Shown one piece after another: positions 35,222 through 43,407 of a stretch of DNA of 64,000 bases (position 1 is the first letter of the stretch; each line of letters opens with the position of its first letter). The position numbers and the translations under genes are program-made. Origin of the DNA: JAHBTB01 sp964451255 (GTDB lineage: Bacteria; Armatimonadota; Fimbriimonadia; Fimbriimonadales; Fimbriimonadaceae); NCBI GenBank assembly GCA_964451255.1, contig CAYVHL010000006.1, positions 57,960 to 121,959 of the forward strand. The letters run 5' to 3'. The notes below the pieces were generated by a model that was not told the DNA's origin, did no database searches, and was given only the letters and a program-made list of their open reading frames with translations.

Positions 35222-35754
35222 TGGCTGGCGGCAAGAAGAACGGCCTTGTCATCGGCATCGTGATCGCCGTCGTGGCGCTCCTCGGGGTCGGCGGCGCGCT
35301 GGTCGCGACCGGAAAGATCCCGCTCCTAGCCAAGAAGTCGACGAAGCCACCTGCTCTCTATGGAGAAGGCAAAGAGCCTGCGCTTAGTAACCTCAACGGC
35401 GCTGAGGCGGCCCAATCATCCAAGGGCGGTTCGGAACCGGAGCAGACACTCGCGGACGCCGGGACCCAGCCAGCGGCGAAACCGAGAGGCACGGAGGCCG
35501 CACCGTCTCAAGAACTCGACCCCACAAAGGGCGCCAAGAAGGTGGCGAACGTCTGGAACAACATGGAGACAGCCCAATTGGCCCGGGTCGCGAAGGAGTA
35601 TCCGGAGAAGGAGCTTCCCTTGGTCATCAGTCGCATGGATCCCGAGAAAGCGGCTGAACTCCTCTCCGCGCTCGATCCCAAGCTGTCGGCGCTCATGAGT
35701 AAGGAGCTCTTCAAGATAGGTGCCTTGCCACCAAAGGAAGAATCGAGCCAATAG
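35221..35754 (+). CDS. MotE-like flagellar membrane protein
   Basis: A 177-residue protein with one N-terminal membrane helix (GLVIGIVIAVVALLGVGGAL), an Ala/Ser/Pro-rich linker, and a C-terminal MgtE_N-like helical domain (VANVWNNMETAQLARVAKEY to EKAAELLSALDPKLSALMSK). This plan matches MotE, a chaperone-like periplasmic partner of MotC in other bacteria and a common neighbour of fliJ. It is the last gene of the operon, before a strong terminator. Confidence 0.75.
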   Translation: MAGGKKNGLVIGIVIAVVALLGVGGALVATGKIPLLAKKSTKPPALYGEGKEPALSNLNGAEAAQSSKGGSEPEQTLADAGTQPAAKPRGTEAAPSQELDPTKGAKKVANVWNNMETAQLARVAKEYPEKELPLVISRMDPEKAAELLSALDPKLSALMSKELFKIGALPPKEESSQ

Positions 35755-35780
35755 ACAGGTCTTGAATTCAAGGCAACCAG

Positions 35781-35810
35781 ACTTCGGGCCCTCGCACGAG
35801 GGCCCGAAGT
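35781..35810. terminator. Bidirectional terminator hairpin
   Basis: Perfect 13-base arms ACTTCGGGCCCTC and GAGGGCCCGAAGT around GCAC. It separates the flagellar operon from the convergent Spy-like gene. Confidence 0.92.
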
Positions 35811-35824
35811 GGTTTCTGGGGCGG

Positions 35825-36709
35825 TCAGTCGTCGCCGCGTTTAGGAGGTGTGAGGTCGATCCATTTGCCGGTCATGGCCTTCCAGGTCGACCTTTGCTTT
35901 TCTGTGAGGACGGCCAAAGCCTTCTTCAAGGTCTCAGCTCTCTTGGCAGGATCCATCATGGGTGGCCGGAACCCGCCCGGGCCTCCAGGGGGCGGCCCAC
36001 CAAACCCACCCGGAGGGGGGCCACCAGGCCCACCCTCTGGCGGAGGGCCACCGTTTGCGCCGCCAAAGCCACCTGGGGGCGGAGGAACCCCGGCACCAGG
36101 TCCACCAAATCCGCCGCCCCTTGGCGGGAATGGCATGCCTTCTCGGATGACGTCCTGCAGACTTTCTCGCTGGTCGTTGTTGAGTCCCAGCTTCTCAGCG
36201 ACCTCCGGCCTCAGCATGCACATCGGGGCCGACGCTTGAAGTTCGATCTCGTGGTATCGGCGGAACTGTTTGTCGGTCAGTATCTCCTTGATCTTGGACT
36301 CTATCTGCTCCCTGTCCATCCGAAGGCGCGGCCCGAAACCTGGCCCACCTTGGGGTGGTGTCCCTGTCGGTCCGCCGCCGAAGCCCCTGTTATCTGGCGG
36401 GGGACCTGCGGGGCCTCCCTCTGGCGGCGGGCCCGCCTGGCCGCCTCCCCGCGGGAAGCGCGGGGGACGAGGCAGTAACTCGTCGATCTTCTTCTTCTGC
36501 TCGTCTGTCAGCGCCAGGTCCTGTTGCACCTTGGGGTTGCGGAGAAGCTCCGGCCCGCCGAGTGCGAACATACGGGGCCCGGCTGGTCCACGTTGACCAA
36601 ACTCGCCGCCTCCGCCGTCGCCTCGGGGCCCGGCTTGTTGCGCTGTCGCCGTTCCGGCCACCGCTAAGAGGGCGGCCGTCGCGATCGAGACTGTCCATAG
36701 CTTTTTCAT
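35825..36709 (-). CDS. Spy/CpxP-like periplasmic protein, Pro/Gly-rich
   Basis: A 294-residue exported protein (signal peptide to TATAQ; GGAAACGAG ribosome site). Four LTxxQ-like motifs occur: LTDEQ (67-71), LTDKQ (144-148), LNNDQ (176-180) and LTEKQ (268-272), each starting a helix as in Spy/CpxP chaperones. Between them are long Pro/Gly stretches (81-126 and 192-250). It lies 89 bases downstream of a histidine kinase whose outer loop has a similar Pro/Gly tract. It could be a periplasmic chaperone or an accessory that tunes the kinase, by analogy with CpxP; this is inference. Confidence 0.7.
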   Translation of the reverse strand: MKKLWTVSIATAALLAVAGTATAQQAGPRGDGGGGEFGQRGPAGPRMFALGGPELLRNPKVQQDLALTDEQKKKIDELLPRPPRFPRGGGQAGPPPEGGPAGPPPDNRGFGGGPTGTPPQGGPGFGPRLRMDREQIESKIKEILTDKQFRRYHEIELQASAPMCMLRPEVAEKLGLNNDQRESLQDVIREGMPFPPRGGGFGGPGAGVPPPPGGFGGANGGPPPEGGPGGPPPGGFGGPPPGGPGGFRPPMMDPAKRAETLKKALAVLTEKQRSTWKAMTGKWIDLTPPKRGDD

Positions 36710-36798
36710 CTCGTTTCCTTCGGGTAGGCCGTCCACACCAAAGGGCGGCTTTCCCTTGGTCTCAATGTACGTCCAACGTATGAGGAATTGATGAGGGC

Positions 36799-38292
36799 CT
36801 ACAAAAGTGGCAAGAGGACTCGGAATACGGACCCTTGGCCAATCTGACTGGTCGCCTCGACTCTGCCTTCGTGCGCGTCCACCAACCCCTTGGTGATCGC
36901 CAGCCCGAGCCCTGTCCCTCCGTCCTGCCGTGACCGAGAAGAGCCAGAACGGTAGAAACGGTCAAAGATATACGGCAGATCGACTTCGGCGATGCCCTCG
37001 CCCGTGTCCGACACCGAAACTATCGCCCAGCCTGGCTCCTTGCTGACTGCGACCTTGACCTGGCCGCCGGGAGATGTGTGCCGTCGAGCGTTCGTCACCA
37101 AGTTGATGATGACCCGGCGTAAGAGGGACTCGTCTCCCACCACCAACACCGGCGCATCTGGAAACGCACCGTCGACGGCTGGGACCTCCCCGAGGGACGC
37201 CGCCTCCATACCCTCTGCGACGACGGTTCTGAGGTCGATCTCCTTGGCGTCCAAGGTCAGTACACCGGCGTCGGTCCGGGCGAGAGTAAGGAGGTCTTCG
37301 ACCAGCCGCGTCATGTCGGCCGCGGCTCGCTCTGCCTTTTTCGCCGCCTCAGCAAGGCCAGCGAGGTCATTTGGTGTCGCCAGCGCGTTGCCGAGCGCCA
37401 AGCGCATGCGCGTGAGCGGCGTCCGCAGTTCGTGGCTGGCGTCTGCGGTGAACCGTTGCTGGGCGTCGTATGCTCCTTGCAAGCGTGCATAGGCAGCCGA
37501 CTTCTCCTTGAACGCGTCGTCCAACCTCTCAAGGAGTTCATTGAAGGTCCCGGCCATTCTGGCGAGTTCGTCGTTGCCCGTGACCGGAAGCCGATCCGAA
37601 AGGTTCTCTACACCTATGCGGGCGGCGGCTTGGGTCACCTGGTCGACAGGCTTGAGCGCACGCTCGATCAGCAGCCACGCGCCCAGGAACGCGAATGCGA
37701 CACCGGCTGGGAGCAGGATTGCAAACGTCAATCCTTGGGCGCGTGTCAGGGTTGCGAGCAGGCGCGTGTCTTGTGCGACTTGGACCGTCCCCACCCTTTG
37801 CCCGTCGCGGACGACGGGCACGGACAGCACACGTAAGCCATTTGCCTCGCTGAATTCGGGCGCTGTCACCCCTGTGCGGGTGTCGTCGAACGGGGTGTCG
37901 CCCCACAATGAGCTCGCCTCGTCCCCCGGCGAGACGAACCTTGGGCGGCGGATGTCGGCCAGGACATTGGCGTCTCTATAGACTTCCGGAACCGGTGCCC
38001 CAAACCCGGGTGGCCTCGGCTGCCCTGGGCCCAAGGGGCCACTTGATGCACCCCCGAAACCAGGCCCACCGGGCTCCGGTGCACCGAAGCCAATCCGTGG
38101 CCTTGATCCTGGTGGCGGTGGCCCAAGCCTGGTGGCGTTGTTCGCACGCTCGACAAGATCACGGTCGAACATCTCGGTCAACTGTGCTCGGGTGACCGCG
38201 GCTGTCGCGGCCGCGAAGCCCGCCAGGATCAAGACGATCACCGAGGTGTTCCAGACCAAGAGCCGGGTTCTGAGGGAACGTTCGCCAGCCAT
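36799..38292 (-). CDS. Sensor histidine kinase, OmpR/EnvZ-type
   Basis: A 497-residue membrane kinase. Membrane helices at about 13-33 and 188-210 enclose a sensor loop that contains a Pro/Gly-rich tract at 57-102. A HAMP domain follows, then HisKA with FTADASHELRTPLTRMRLAL (phospho-acceptor His287) and an ATPase domain with NLVTNARRHT, DTGEGIAEVDLPYIFDRFYR and GGTGLGLAITKGL. It is 5 bases downstream of its response regulator gene. Confidence 0.95.
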   Translation of the reverse strand: MAGERSLRTRLLVWNTSVIVLILAGFAAATAAVTRAQLTEMFDRDLVERANNATRLGPPPPGSRPRIGFGAPEPGGPGFGGASSGPLGPGQPRPPGFGAPVPEVYRDANVLADIRRPRFVSPGDEASSLWGDTPFDDTRTGVTAPEFSEANGLRVLSVPVVRDGQRVGTVQVAQDTRLLATLTRAQGLTFAILLPAGVAFAFLGAWLLIERALKPVDQVTQAAARIGVENLSDRLPVTGNDELARMAGTFNELLERLDDAFKEKSAAYARLQGAYDAQQRFTADASHELRTPLTRMRLALGNALATPNDLAGLAEAAKKAERAAADMTRLVEDLLTLARTDAGVLTLDAKEIDLRTVVAEGMEAASLGEVPAVDGAFPDAPVLVVGDESLLRRVIINLVTNARRHTSPGGQVKVAVSKEPGWAIVSVSDTGEGIAEVDLPYIFDRFYRSGSSRSRQDGGTGLGLAITKGLVDAHEGRVEATSQIGQGSVFRVLLPLL

Positions 38293-38297
38293 GTGTC

Positions 38298-38969
38298 TCA
38301 GTCCGGTGGCTTGAGTGTATAGCCAAACCCATGGACGGTGTGGATGAGCTTCACCTCGTGCCAGCTGTCGACCTTCTTGCGCAGCGAAGTCACATGGAAG
38401 TTGACGACGTTCTCGGTGTTTTCGTCCGCTCCCCAGACGTTGTTCAGGATGACTTCGCGGGTGAGTGTGCGCCCAGCGTTGCGCAGGAGCGCTTCCAGCA
38501 GTTCGAACTCGCGGGGCGTGAGGCTAATCTCGCGTCCCCCACGGGTGACGCGCTTGGACTTGGAGTCGAGTTCCAAGTCGCCCAATTGCACTAGGCCAGC
38601 TTTGGCGGCCTTGTCCCGGCGCAACAGAGCTCGGACTCGGGCGACGAGCTCACGCACGTCGAAAGGCTTGACCAAGTAGTCGTCCGCTCCGGCTTCTAGC
38701 CCCTCCACCCGGTCGGCTATCTGGTCACGGGCCGTCAGCATCAGAATCGGGGCGGTCAACTGCGCCCGTCTTGCCGCCTCGCAGACCTGGATTCCGGTCA
38801 TGCCTGGCAACATCCAGTCCAGCACGACGACGGCGTGGGAGCCGGCTAGAAGTTGCTCCAAGCCCGAACGGCCGTCATGTTCGACATCGACCGCGAACCC
38901 TTCCCGGAGCAGGGCCTTGGCCACCTCCTCCGCGATGGCGTCGTCGTCTTCGACGACAAGAATCCTCAT
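38298..38969 (-). CDS. OmpR/PhoB-family response regulator
   Basis: A 223-residue regulator. The receiver has the acidic pair Glu7/Asp8-Asp9 (VVEDDDAIA), the phospho-acceptor Asp in VVLDWMLPGMTG, and Lys in DYLVKPFD. The C-terminal winged helix reads REFELLEALLRNAGRTLTRE and ends with KKVDSWHEVKLIHTVHGFGY. It is first in the RR-HK pair. Its start codon lies inside an 11-base inverted repeat, so expression may be controlled by structure or by a bound protein. Confidence 0.95.
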   Translation of the reverse strand: MRILVVEDDDAIAEEVAKALLREGFAVDVEHDGRSGLEQLLAGSHAVVVLDWMLPGMTGIQVCEAARRAQLTAPILMLTARDQIADRVEGLEAGADDYLVKPFDVRELVARVRALLRRDKAAKAGLVQLGDLELDSKSKRVTRGGREISLTPREFELLEALLRNAGRTLTREVILNNVWGADENTENVVNFHVTSLRKKVDSWHEVKLIHTVHGFGYTLKPPD

Positions 38970-39002
38970 ACTTGACCGGAGTGGTACCCGCCAAGTATGA
39001 GG
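38964..39002. promoter_or_regulatory. Inverted repeat over the regulator start codon
   Basis: Perfect 11-base arms CCTCATACTTG and CAAGTATGAGG separated by 17 bases. On the minus strand the second arm contains the start codon of the response regulator. It could be an autoregulatory operator or a hairpin that hides the start. Confidence 0.6.
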
Positions 39003-39022
39003 ATTGCGTGAGTCTTGCCGAT

Positions 39023-39670
39023 CTAGAGGCCGATCAAGACCGCGATGATGCTCGTCGTGTTGGGGTCGACCGGATCGAAGCCCTTCATTGCGTTCGGACG
39101 GACACTGCCGTCCGCGAAATTGCCGGTCGCCGGCTTGACGCTTCCGTCTCCCATCATGGCCACGCTGGCGCCAACGGGCCCGTAGTTCTTCCCGTCGACA
39201 GACTGGGCGCCGACGTAAAGAAAGTGAAGTTGCTGGCTGGCTGGCAGCGGACCGCTATAAACTATCTTTCGTGTGCGTTCATCCAGGATGCGCATATGTT
39301 GCTCCTGTCGCGCGTTGACCGTGACGAAGACCGCGAAGCTGTGCCTATGGGTGTGCCTGTCCCCCTCCTCCGGCACGAGTTGTACGGCGGGTAAGAGCAG
39401 GTTGAAATCACCGTCCGTGATGAAGAGTCTCGCTGGTCGGCCGCCTTCCTCGAGGATGTCCTGGACAGCTGGAAGAACAAAGCTGACCCTGGTCTCCAGC
39501 GGTGCGACGCCCTTCTGAACCGGGGTGATTGGCAAGGGCCCACTAGAGAGTAGATACGGTAAGTGCCCCTCTTGCCGACGTGGCGTCGCGTTGGCAGGTC
39601 GGATCATGGCGAATGCGACGAGTGCGACCGTCGAAACCGCCAACGTCGTGGCTATCCATTTTGTCTTCAT
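39023..39670 (-). CDS. Exported hypothetical protein
   Basis: A 215-residue protein with a signal peptide (MKTKWIATTLAVSTVALVAF, cleavage near ANA) and a good GGAGAAAGAC ribosome site. I do not recognise a family. The sequence VSFVLPAVQDILEEGGRPAR, a His-rich DRHTHRH and the glycine-rich end MMGDGSVKPATGNFADGSVR are visible. It lies 53 bases upstream of the response regulator on the same strand and may be the first gene of that unit. Confidence 0.6.
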   Translation of the reverse strand: MKTKWIATTLAVSTVALVAFAMIRPANATPRRQEGHLPYLLSSGPLPITPVQKGVAPLETRVSFVLPAVQDILEEGGRPARLFITDGDFNLLLPAVQLVPEEGDRHTHRHSFAVFVTVNARQEQHMRILDERTRKIVYSGPLPASQQLHFLYVGAQSVDGKNYGPVGASVAMMGDGSVKPATGNFADGSVRPNAMKGFDPVDPNTTSIIAVLIGL

Positions 39671-39727
39671 GTCTTTCTCCGGGCGCAATAGCACCCTACA
39701 GTCTCATTCTAATGTAGGTCGAGAGCC

Positions 39728-39739
39728 TTTCTCGAGAAA
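39728..39739. promoter_or_regulatory. Palindrome upstream of the rhamnosidase gene
   Basis: TTTCTCGAGAAA, a perfect 12-base palindrome in the 136-base divergent gap, followed by an AT-rich stretch (CTTATATGCATCTATG). A possible operator; the protein is unknown. Confidence 0.35.
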
Positions 39740-39806
39740 TCTTATATGCATCTATGCTTACTAATGGCAGTGCACTGGGCATGGAGGTCTTTGGTAGCAT
39801 CGAGCC

Positions 39807-42800
39807 ATGACCCTTTCCTTGGTCGTGGCGGCCGCGTTGCTCGGAATGGCCACCGCTTCTCCGCTGGTGGCCGGCAAACTGCGATGCGAATGGAAGACCG
39901 ATCCTTTGGCAGTCGACACGGACGCCCCTCGGCTGACTTGGATTGCCGAAGGAGACGGTTACGACAGGCAGGTCACGGCGGTTCAAGTCCTGGTGGCGAC
40001 TTCGCCCGACATCCTGGAACCAGGTAAGGCCGACCTCTGGGATTCCGGGAAGATGCCAGGTGCTCAGTTTGCCACTGCTTACGAGGGCAAGAAGTTGAAG
40101 CCTGGACAGGCCGCCTATTGGAGACTGCGCGTTTGGGACGAGTCAGACAAACCAGGGCGGTGGAGCAGGGTCGCCGAGTGGCGTAAAGGCATCGAAGGGA
40201 TGTGGAATGCCGACTGGATCCAGGATCCGGACGTGACGCTACCTCCGATGCCACCTAGTATGGAAGGCGCCAACTGGGTTGGTTTCCCGGGAGACGGTGG
40301 CGATCCCAAGGCGCCAGGGTTTTTCCGACACTACAGAGTCACGGTCAAGTCTGGGGCATCAAAGATGCTCATCGCAGCCGACGACCACTTCGAGGCGAAG
40401 GTTGGTTCGGCGACAGTCGCAAAGGGCGGGTTTAGTCGGTACGAGGTCGTAGACGTCTCGAAGTTTTCGTCAGGAGACTTCACGGTTGACGTGGACGTGG
40501 TGAACGACCAAGGCGCCAGCGGACTTCTGGTCAAGTTTGTCGACGCCTCGGAACAGGAAGTGGCTCATGAGCCTGTCCAAGTGGCGAAAAGGGCCGGCGG
40601 GCCGTGGGTGGAGGCGGCAAAGGTCGTCGAGTACGGCGGGGCTCCTTGGGGAAAGGTGCGTCCGCAGATCGACTACCCGATGGGTCCAGCCGCGATGATT
40701 CGGCACGCCTTCCGGGTCGACAAGCCAGTCAAGCAAGCGGTCTTGTACGCCACCGCCCTTGGACTCTATCAGGTGTCGCTCAACGGTGTCGAAGTGGCGG
40801 GGAAGGGCCTTGCCCCGGGGTGGACTGAGTTCACCAAGCGCCTGTATTACAACGCACATGACGTCACCAAGCAGGTCAAACGGGGTGACAACGTTATCGG
40901 CTCATGGCTGGGCGACGGGTGGTACGCGGGCTACTTGGGGTTCACGGGCCAGCGTTTCTACTACGGCGGGGCTCCTGCGCTTCGTTTAGAACTCCACATC
41001 ACCTATCGGGACGGTTCAGAGAAGACGATAGGAACCGGGCCGGACTGGCGTGTCGCACACGGAGAGACGACCCACGCAGACCTTCTTATGGGATGCGCGC
41101 AAGACTATCGGTTGTCCAAACCTGGGTGGGACAAGTCGGGCTTTGACGCGGACGGCTGGAAGTCCCCGAAGGTGGTCGAACCACCAAAGGTCGTCTTGCG
41201 GGCCCATCCCGGTTCCGAAGTGAACGAGCAGGGGACGATCAGGGCCAAGAGCAGGCACGAGTCGTCTCGAGGCGTATGGGTCTACGACTTTGGGCAGAAC
41301 TTCAGCGGCTACGTGAGGTTCAAGGCGACGGGGAAGAAGGGCGACAAGGTCACGGTCAGGCATGGCGAACGCCTAGACAAGGGAGCGCTTTACACGGTCA
41401 ACCTACGGTCGGCGAAGGCGACGGACACATATGTCCTTGGTCATGACGGCGAAACCGTCTGCGAACCACGCTTCACGTTCCACGGATTCCAGTACTGCGA
41501 GATCAGCGGCCTGGCCGATCCGCCGGAGCCGCAAGACGTCGAAGGCGTTGTCCTGCACAGCGACTTGCCTGACGCAGGGACGTTCACAAGCAGCGAGCCA
41601 TTGCTCGACCGATTGGTGCTCAACTCAGACTGGAGCCAACTCGGGAACTACCTTGACGTTCCGACCGACTGTCCGCAACGCGACGAACGGGCCGGGTGGA
41701 CAGGGGACGCCCAGGTCTATATGAAGAGCGCCTACTTCAACCGAGACATCGCCGCCTTTGCCGACAAGTGGCTGGTTGACCTGTGCGAAGACTCACCTTC
41801 GCCTGTCGACGGTGCTTTTCCGGATGTGGCCCCATATCTGCGCGTGGTCGGCCGTGGCAACGCGGGCTGGGACGACGCAGGCGTCGTCTGCGTGTACCAG
41901 ACGTGGCACATGACCGGCGACACGAGCCCGATCGACGACCATTGGGCCGCGCTGGACAAGTGCTGCGACTATTGGAAGTCCAAGGCCACCGACTACATCC
42001 GTCCTCCCGGGGCGTACGGCGACTGGCTCTTGCTCGACGGGCTCCAGCACAGCCCCTGTCTGGCAACCGCCCTGTGGGTGCGCGACCTGCGGTTCATGGC
42101 GGAGATGGCGAAGGCGACCGGGCGTGATCCGTCCAAGTATATTGAGACCAGGGCCAAGGTTCGCGACGCGTGGCGCAAGGCCTTCCTGAAGCCTGACAGC
42201 AGGATCATCGACGGGGATGTCGAAGACCAGTCCATGTACGCGGTAGCCCTGGAGACCGGCGTCTTGGAGGAATCGGAGGCGAAGCCAGCGGCCGACCGAT
42301 TGGCCGGACTCATCAAGAAACGCGGCGGGCATCTTGCGACTGGATTCCTCGGCACTCCGGAAGTGCTCAAGGCCCTTGCCGATAACGGCCACACCGACGT
42401 GGCCTACGGCGCGCTGCTCAAGAAGGACTTCCCCTCATGGCTCTACCAGGTGAAACTGGGGGCGACTACGATGTGGGAACGATGGGACGGCTGGACGCCG
42501 GAGAAGGGCTTCCAGGACCCGGGGATGAACAGTTTCAACCACTACTGGCTCGGGTGCGTGAACGAGTGGCTCTACACCTACGCCGCCGGCATCGACACGT
42601 CCGGTGCAGGCTGGGGCGAGATCAAGTTCAAGCCATTTCTTACCGACCAGTTGTCCCACGTCTCGGCTTCCTACGAGTCGGTACGGGGCAGAGTGTCCTC
42701 CTCATGGAGGCGGGCGTCCGACGGAACCGTCGAGATCAAACTTTATGTACCGGTCGGGAGCCAGGCGTCCGTGGAGCTTCCTCCCGACGCTAAGGTGACC

Positions 42801-42881
42801 CACGGTCCGGGCTCACTAGAAGGAGGGAAGGGAACCGTCGGTTCGGGTGACCATACATTCTTGGTGCCTGCGCCTCTATGA
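39807..42881 (+). CDS. Secreted alpha-L-rhamnosidase (GH78)
   Basis: A 1024-residue enzyme with a signal peptide (MTLSLVVAAALLGMATAS). Domain order is GH78-typical: N-terminal beta-sandwich (LRCEWKTDPLAVDTDAPRLT then W), a further sandwich, DUF4981-like segments, the (alpha/alpha)6 barrel with PTDCPQRDERAGWTGDAQVY holding the general-acid Glu, and a C-terminal beta domain. It releases L-rhamnose from glycans or glycosides. It links to the rhamnose uptake and kinase operon at 46.6-55.0 kb. Confidence 0.92.
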   Translation: MTLSLVVAAALLGMATASPLVAGKLRCEWKTDPLAVDTDAPRLTWIAEGDGYDRQVTAVQVLVATSPDILEPGKADLWDSGKMPGAQFATAYEGKKLKPGQAAYWRLRVWDESDKPGRWSRVAEWRKGIEGMWNADWIQDPDVTLPPMPPSMEGANWVGFPGDGGDPKAPGFFRHYRVTVKSGASKMLIAADDHFEAKVGSATVAKGGFSRYEVVDVSKFSSGDFTVDVDVVNDQGASGLLVKFVDASEQEVAHEPVQVAKRAGGPWVEAAKVVEYGGAPWGKVRPQIDYPMGPAAMIRHAFRVDKPVKQAVLYATALGLYQVSLNGVEVAGKGLAPGWTEFTKRLYYNAHDVTKQVKRGDNVIGSWLGDGWYAGYLGFTGQRFYYGGAPALRLELHITYRDGSEKTIGTGPDWRVAHGETTHADLLMGCAQDYRLSKPGWDKSGFDADGWKSPKVVEPPKVVLRAHPGSEVNEQGTIRAKSRHESSRGVWVYDFGQNFSGYVRFKATGKKGDKVTVRHGERLDKGALYTVNLRSAKATDTYVLGHDGETVCEPRFTFHGFQYCEISGLADPPEPQDVEGVVLHSDLPDAGTFTSSEPLLDRLVLNSDWSQLGNYLDVPTDCPQRDERAGWTGDAQVYMKSAYFNRDIAAFADKWLVDLCEDSPSPVDGAFPDVAPYLRVVGRGNAGWDDAGVVCVYQTWHMTGDTSPIDDHWAALDKCCDYWKSKATDYIRPPGAYGDWLLLDGLQHSPCLATALWVRDLRFMAEMAKATGRDPSKYIETRAKVRDAWRKAFLKPDSRIIDGDVEDQSMYAVALETGVLEESEAKPAADRLAGLIKKRGGHLATGFLGTPEVLKALADNGHTDVAYGALLKKDFPSWLYQVKLGATTMWERWDGWTPEKGFQDPGMNSFNHYWLGCVNEWLYTYAAGIDTSGAGWGEIKFKPFLTDQLSHVSASYESVRGRVSSSWRRASDGTVEIKLYVPVGSQASVELPPDAKVTHGPGSLEGGKGTVGSGDHTFLVPAPL

Positions 42882-42924
42882 CGCCCTACCCAGTCGACCG
42901 GCAACATGCCGGTACGCTCAAGCT

Positions 42925-43383
42925 ATGGAATTTGAACCACGGATCGAGTACAGCAAAGTCGCCCCGGGTGCGATCAAGGCCATGCTGGAGCTCCAAGGCT
43001 ATGTCAACAAGTGCGGGCTGGAAGAGCCCCTTCTCGAACTGATCCGGCTTCGTGCGTCGCAGATCAACGGCTGCGGTTACTGCATCGACATGCACACGCA
43101 AGACGCCCGCGCTGGCGGCGAGACCGAACAGCGGCTTTACGCCCTCGCTGTCTGGCGGGAATGTCCGTTCTACACGACTCGCGAGCGTGCCGCCCTAGCC
43201 TGGTGCGAGGCCGTCACCCTTGTCTCGGAGGGCCAGGTTCCGGACGAGGTCTACGAACTCGCTCGCGGCGAGTTCGACGAAATCCAACTGGTGAACCTCA
43301 CGATGGCTGTTATCGCCATAAACGGCTGGAACCGTCTTGCCATCCCGTTCCGCACAAAGCCAGGGACGTACAGGAGGCGGTGA
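42925..43383 (+). CDS. AhpD-like carboxymuconolactone decarboxylase family protein
   Basis: A 152-residue all-helical protein with the redox CxxC in INGCGYCIDMHTQDAR and the following ERAALAWCEAVTL, which define the AhpD/CMD subgroup with thiol-disulfide peroxidase-linked activity. Probably a cytoplasmic alkylhydroperoxidase-type reductase. It begins 43 bases after the rhamnosidase stop and may be co-transcribed by chance of position. It is convergent with the nitronate monooxygenase-like gene; only 24 bases separate the stops. Confidence 0.9.
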   Translation: MEFEPRIEYSKVAPGAIKAMLELQGYVNKCGLEEPLLELIRLRASQINGCGYCIDMHTQDARAGGETEQRLYALAVWRECPFYTTRERAALAWCEAVTLVSEGQVPDEVYELARGEFDEIQLVNLTMAVIAINGWNRLAIPFRTKPGTYRRR

Positions 43384-43407
43384 GTCCCGAAAAAGACGCC
43401 CTTAGAT

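Noticed and set aside
35980..36470. Repetitive GC-rich sequence that could be a tandem repeat or CRISPR
   Set aside because: It encodes Pro/Gly tracts of the Spy-like protein; units are irregular and there are no spacers or palindromic repeats.
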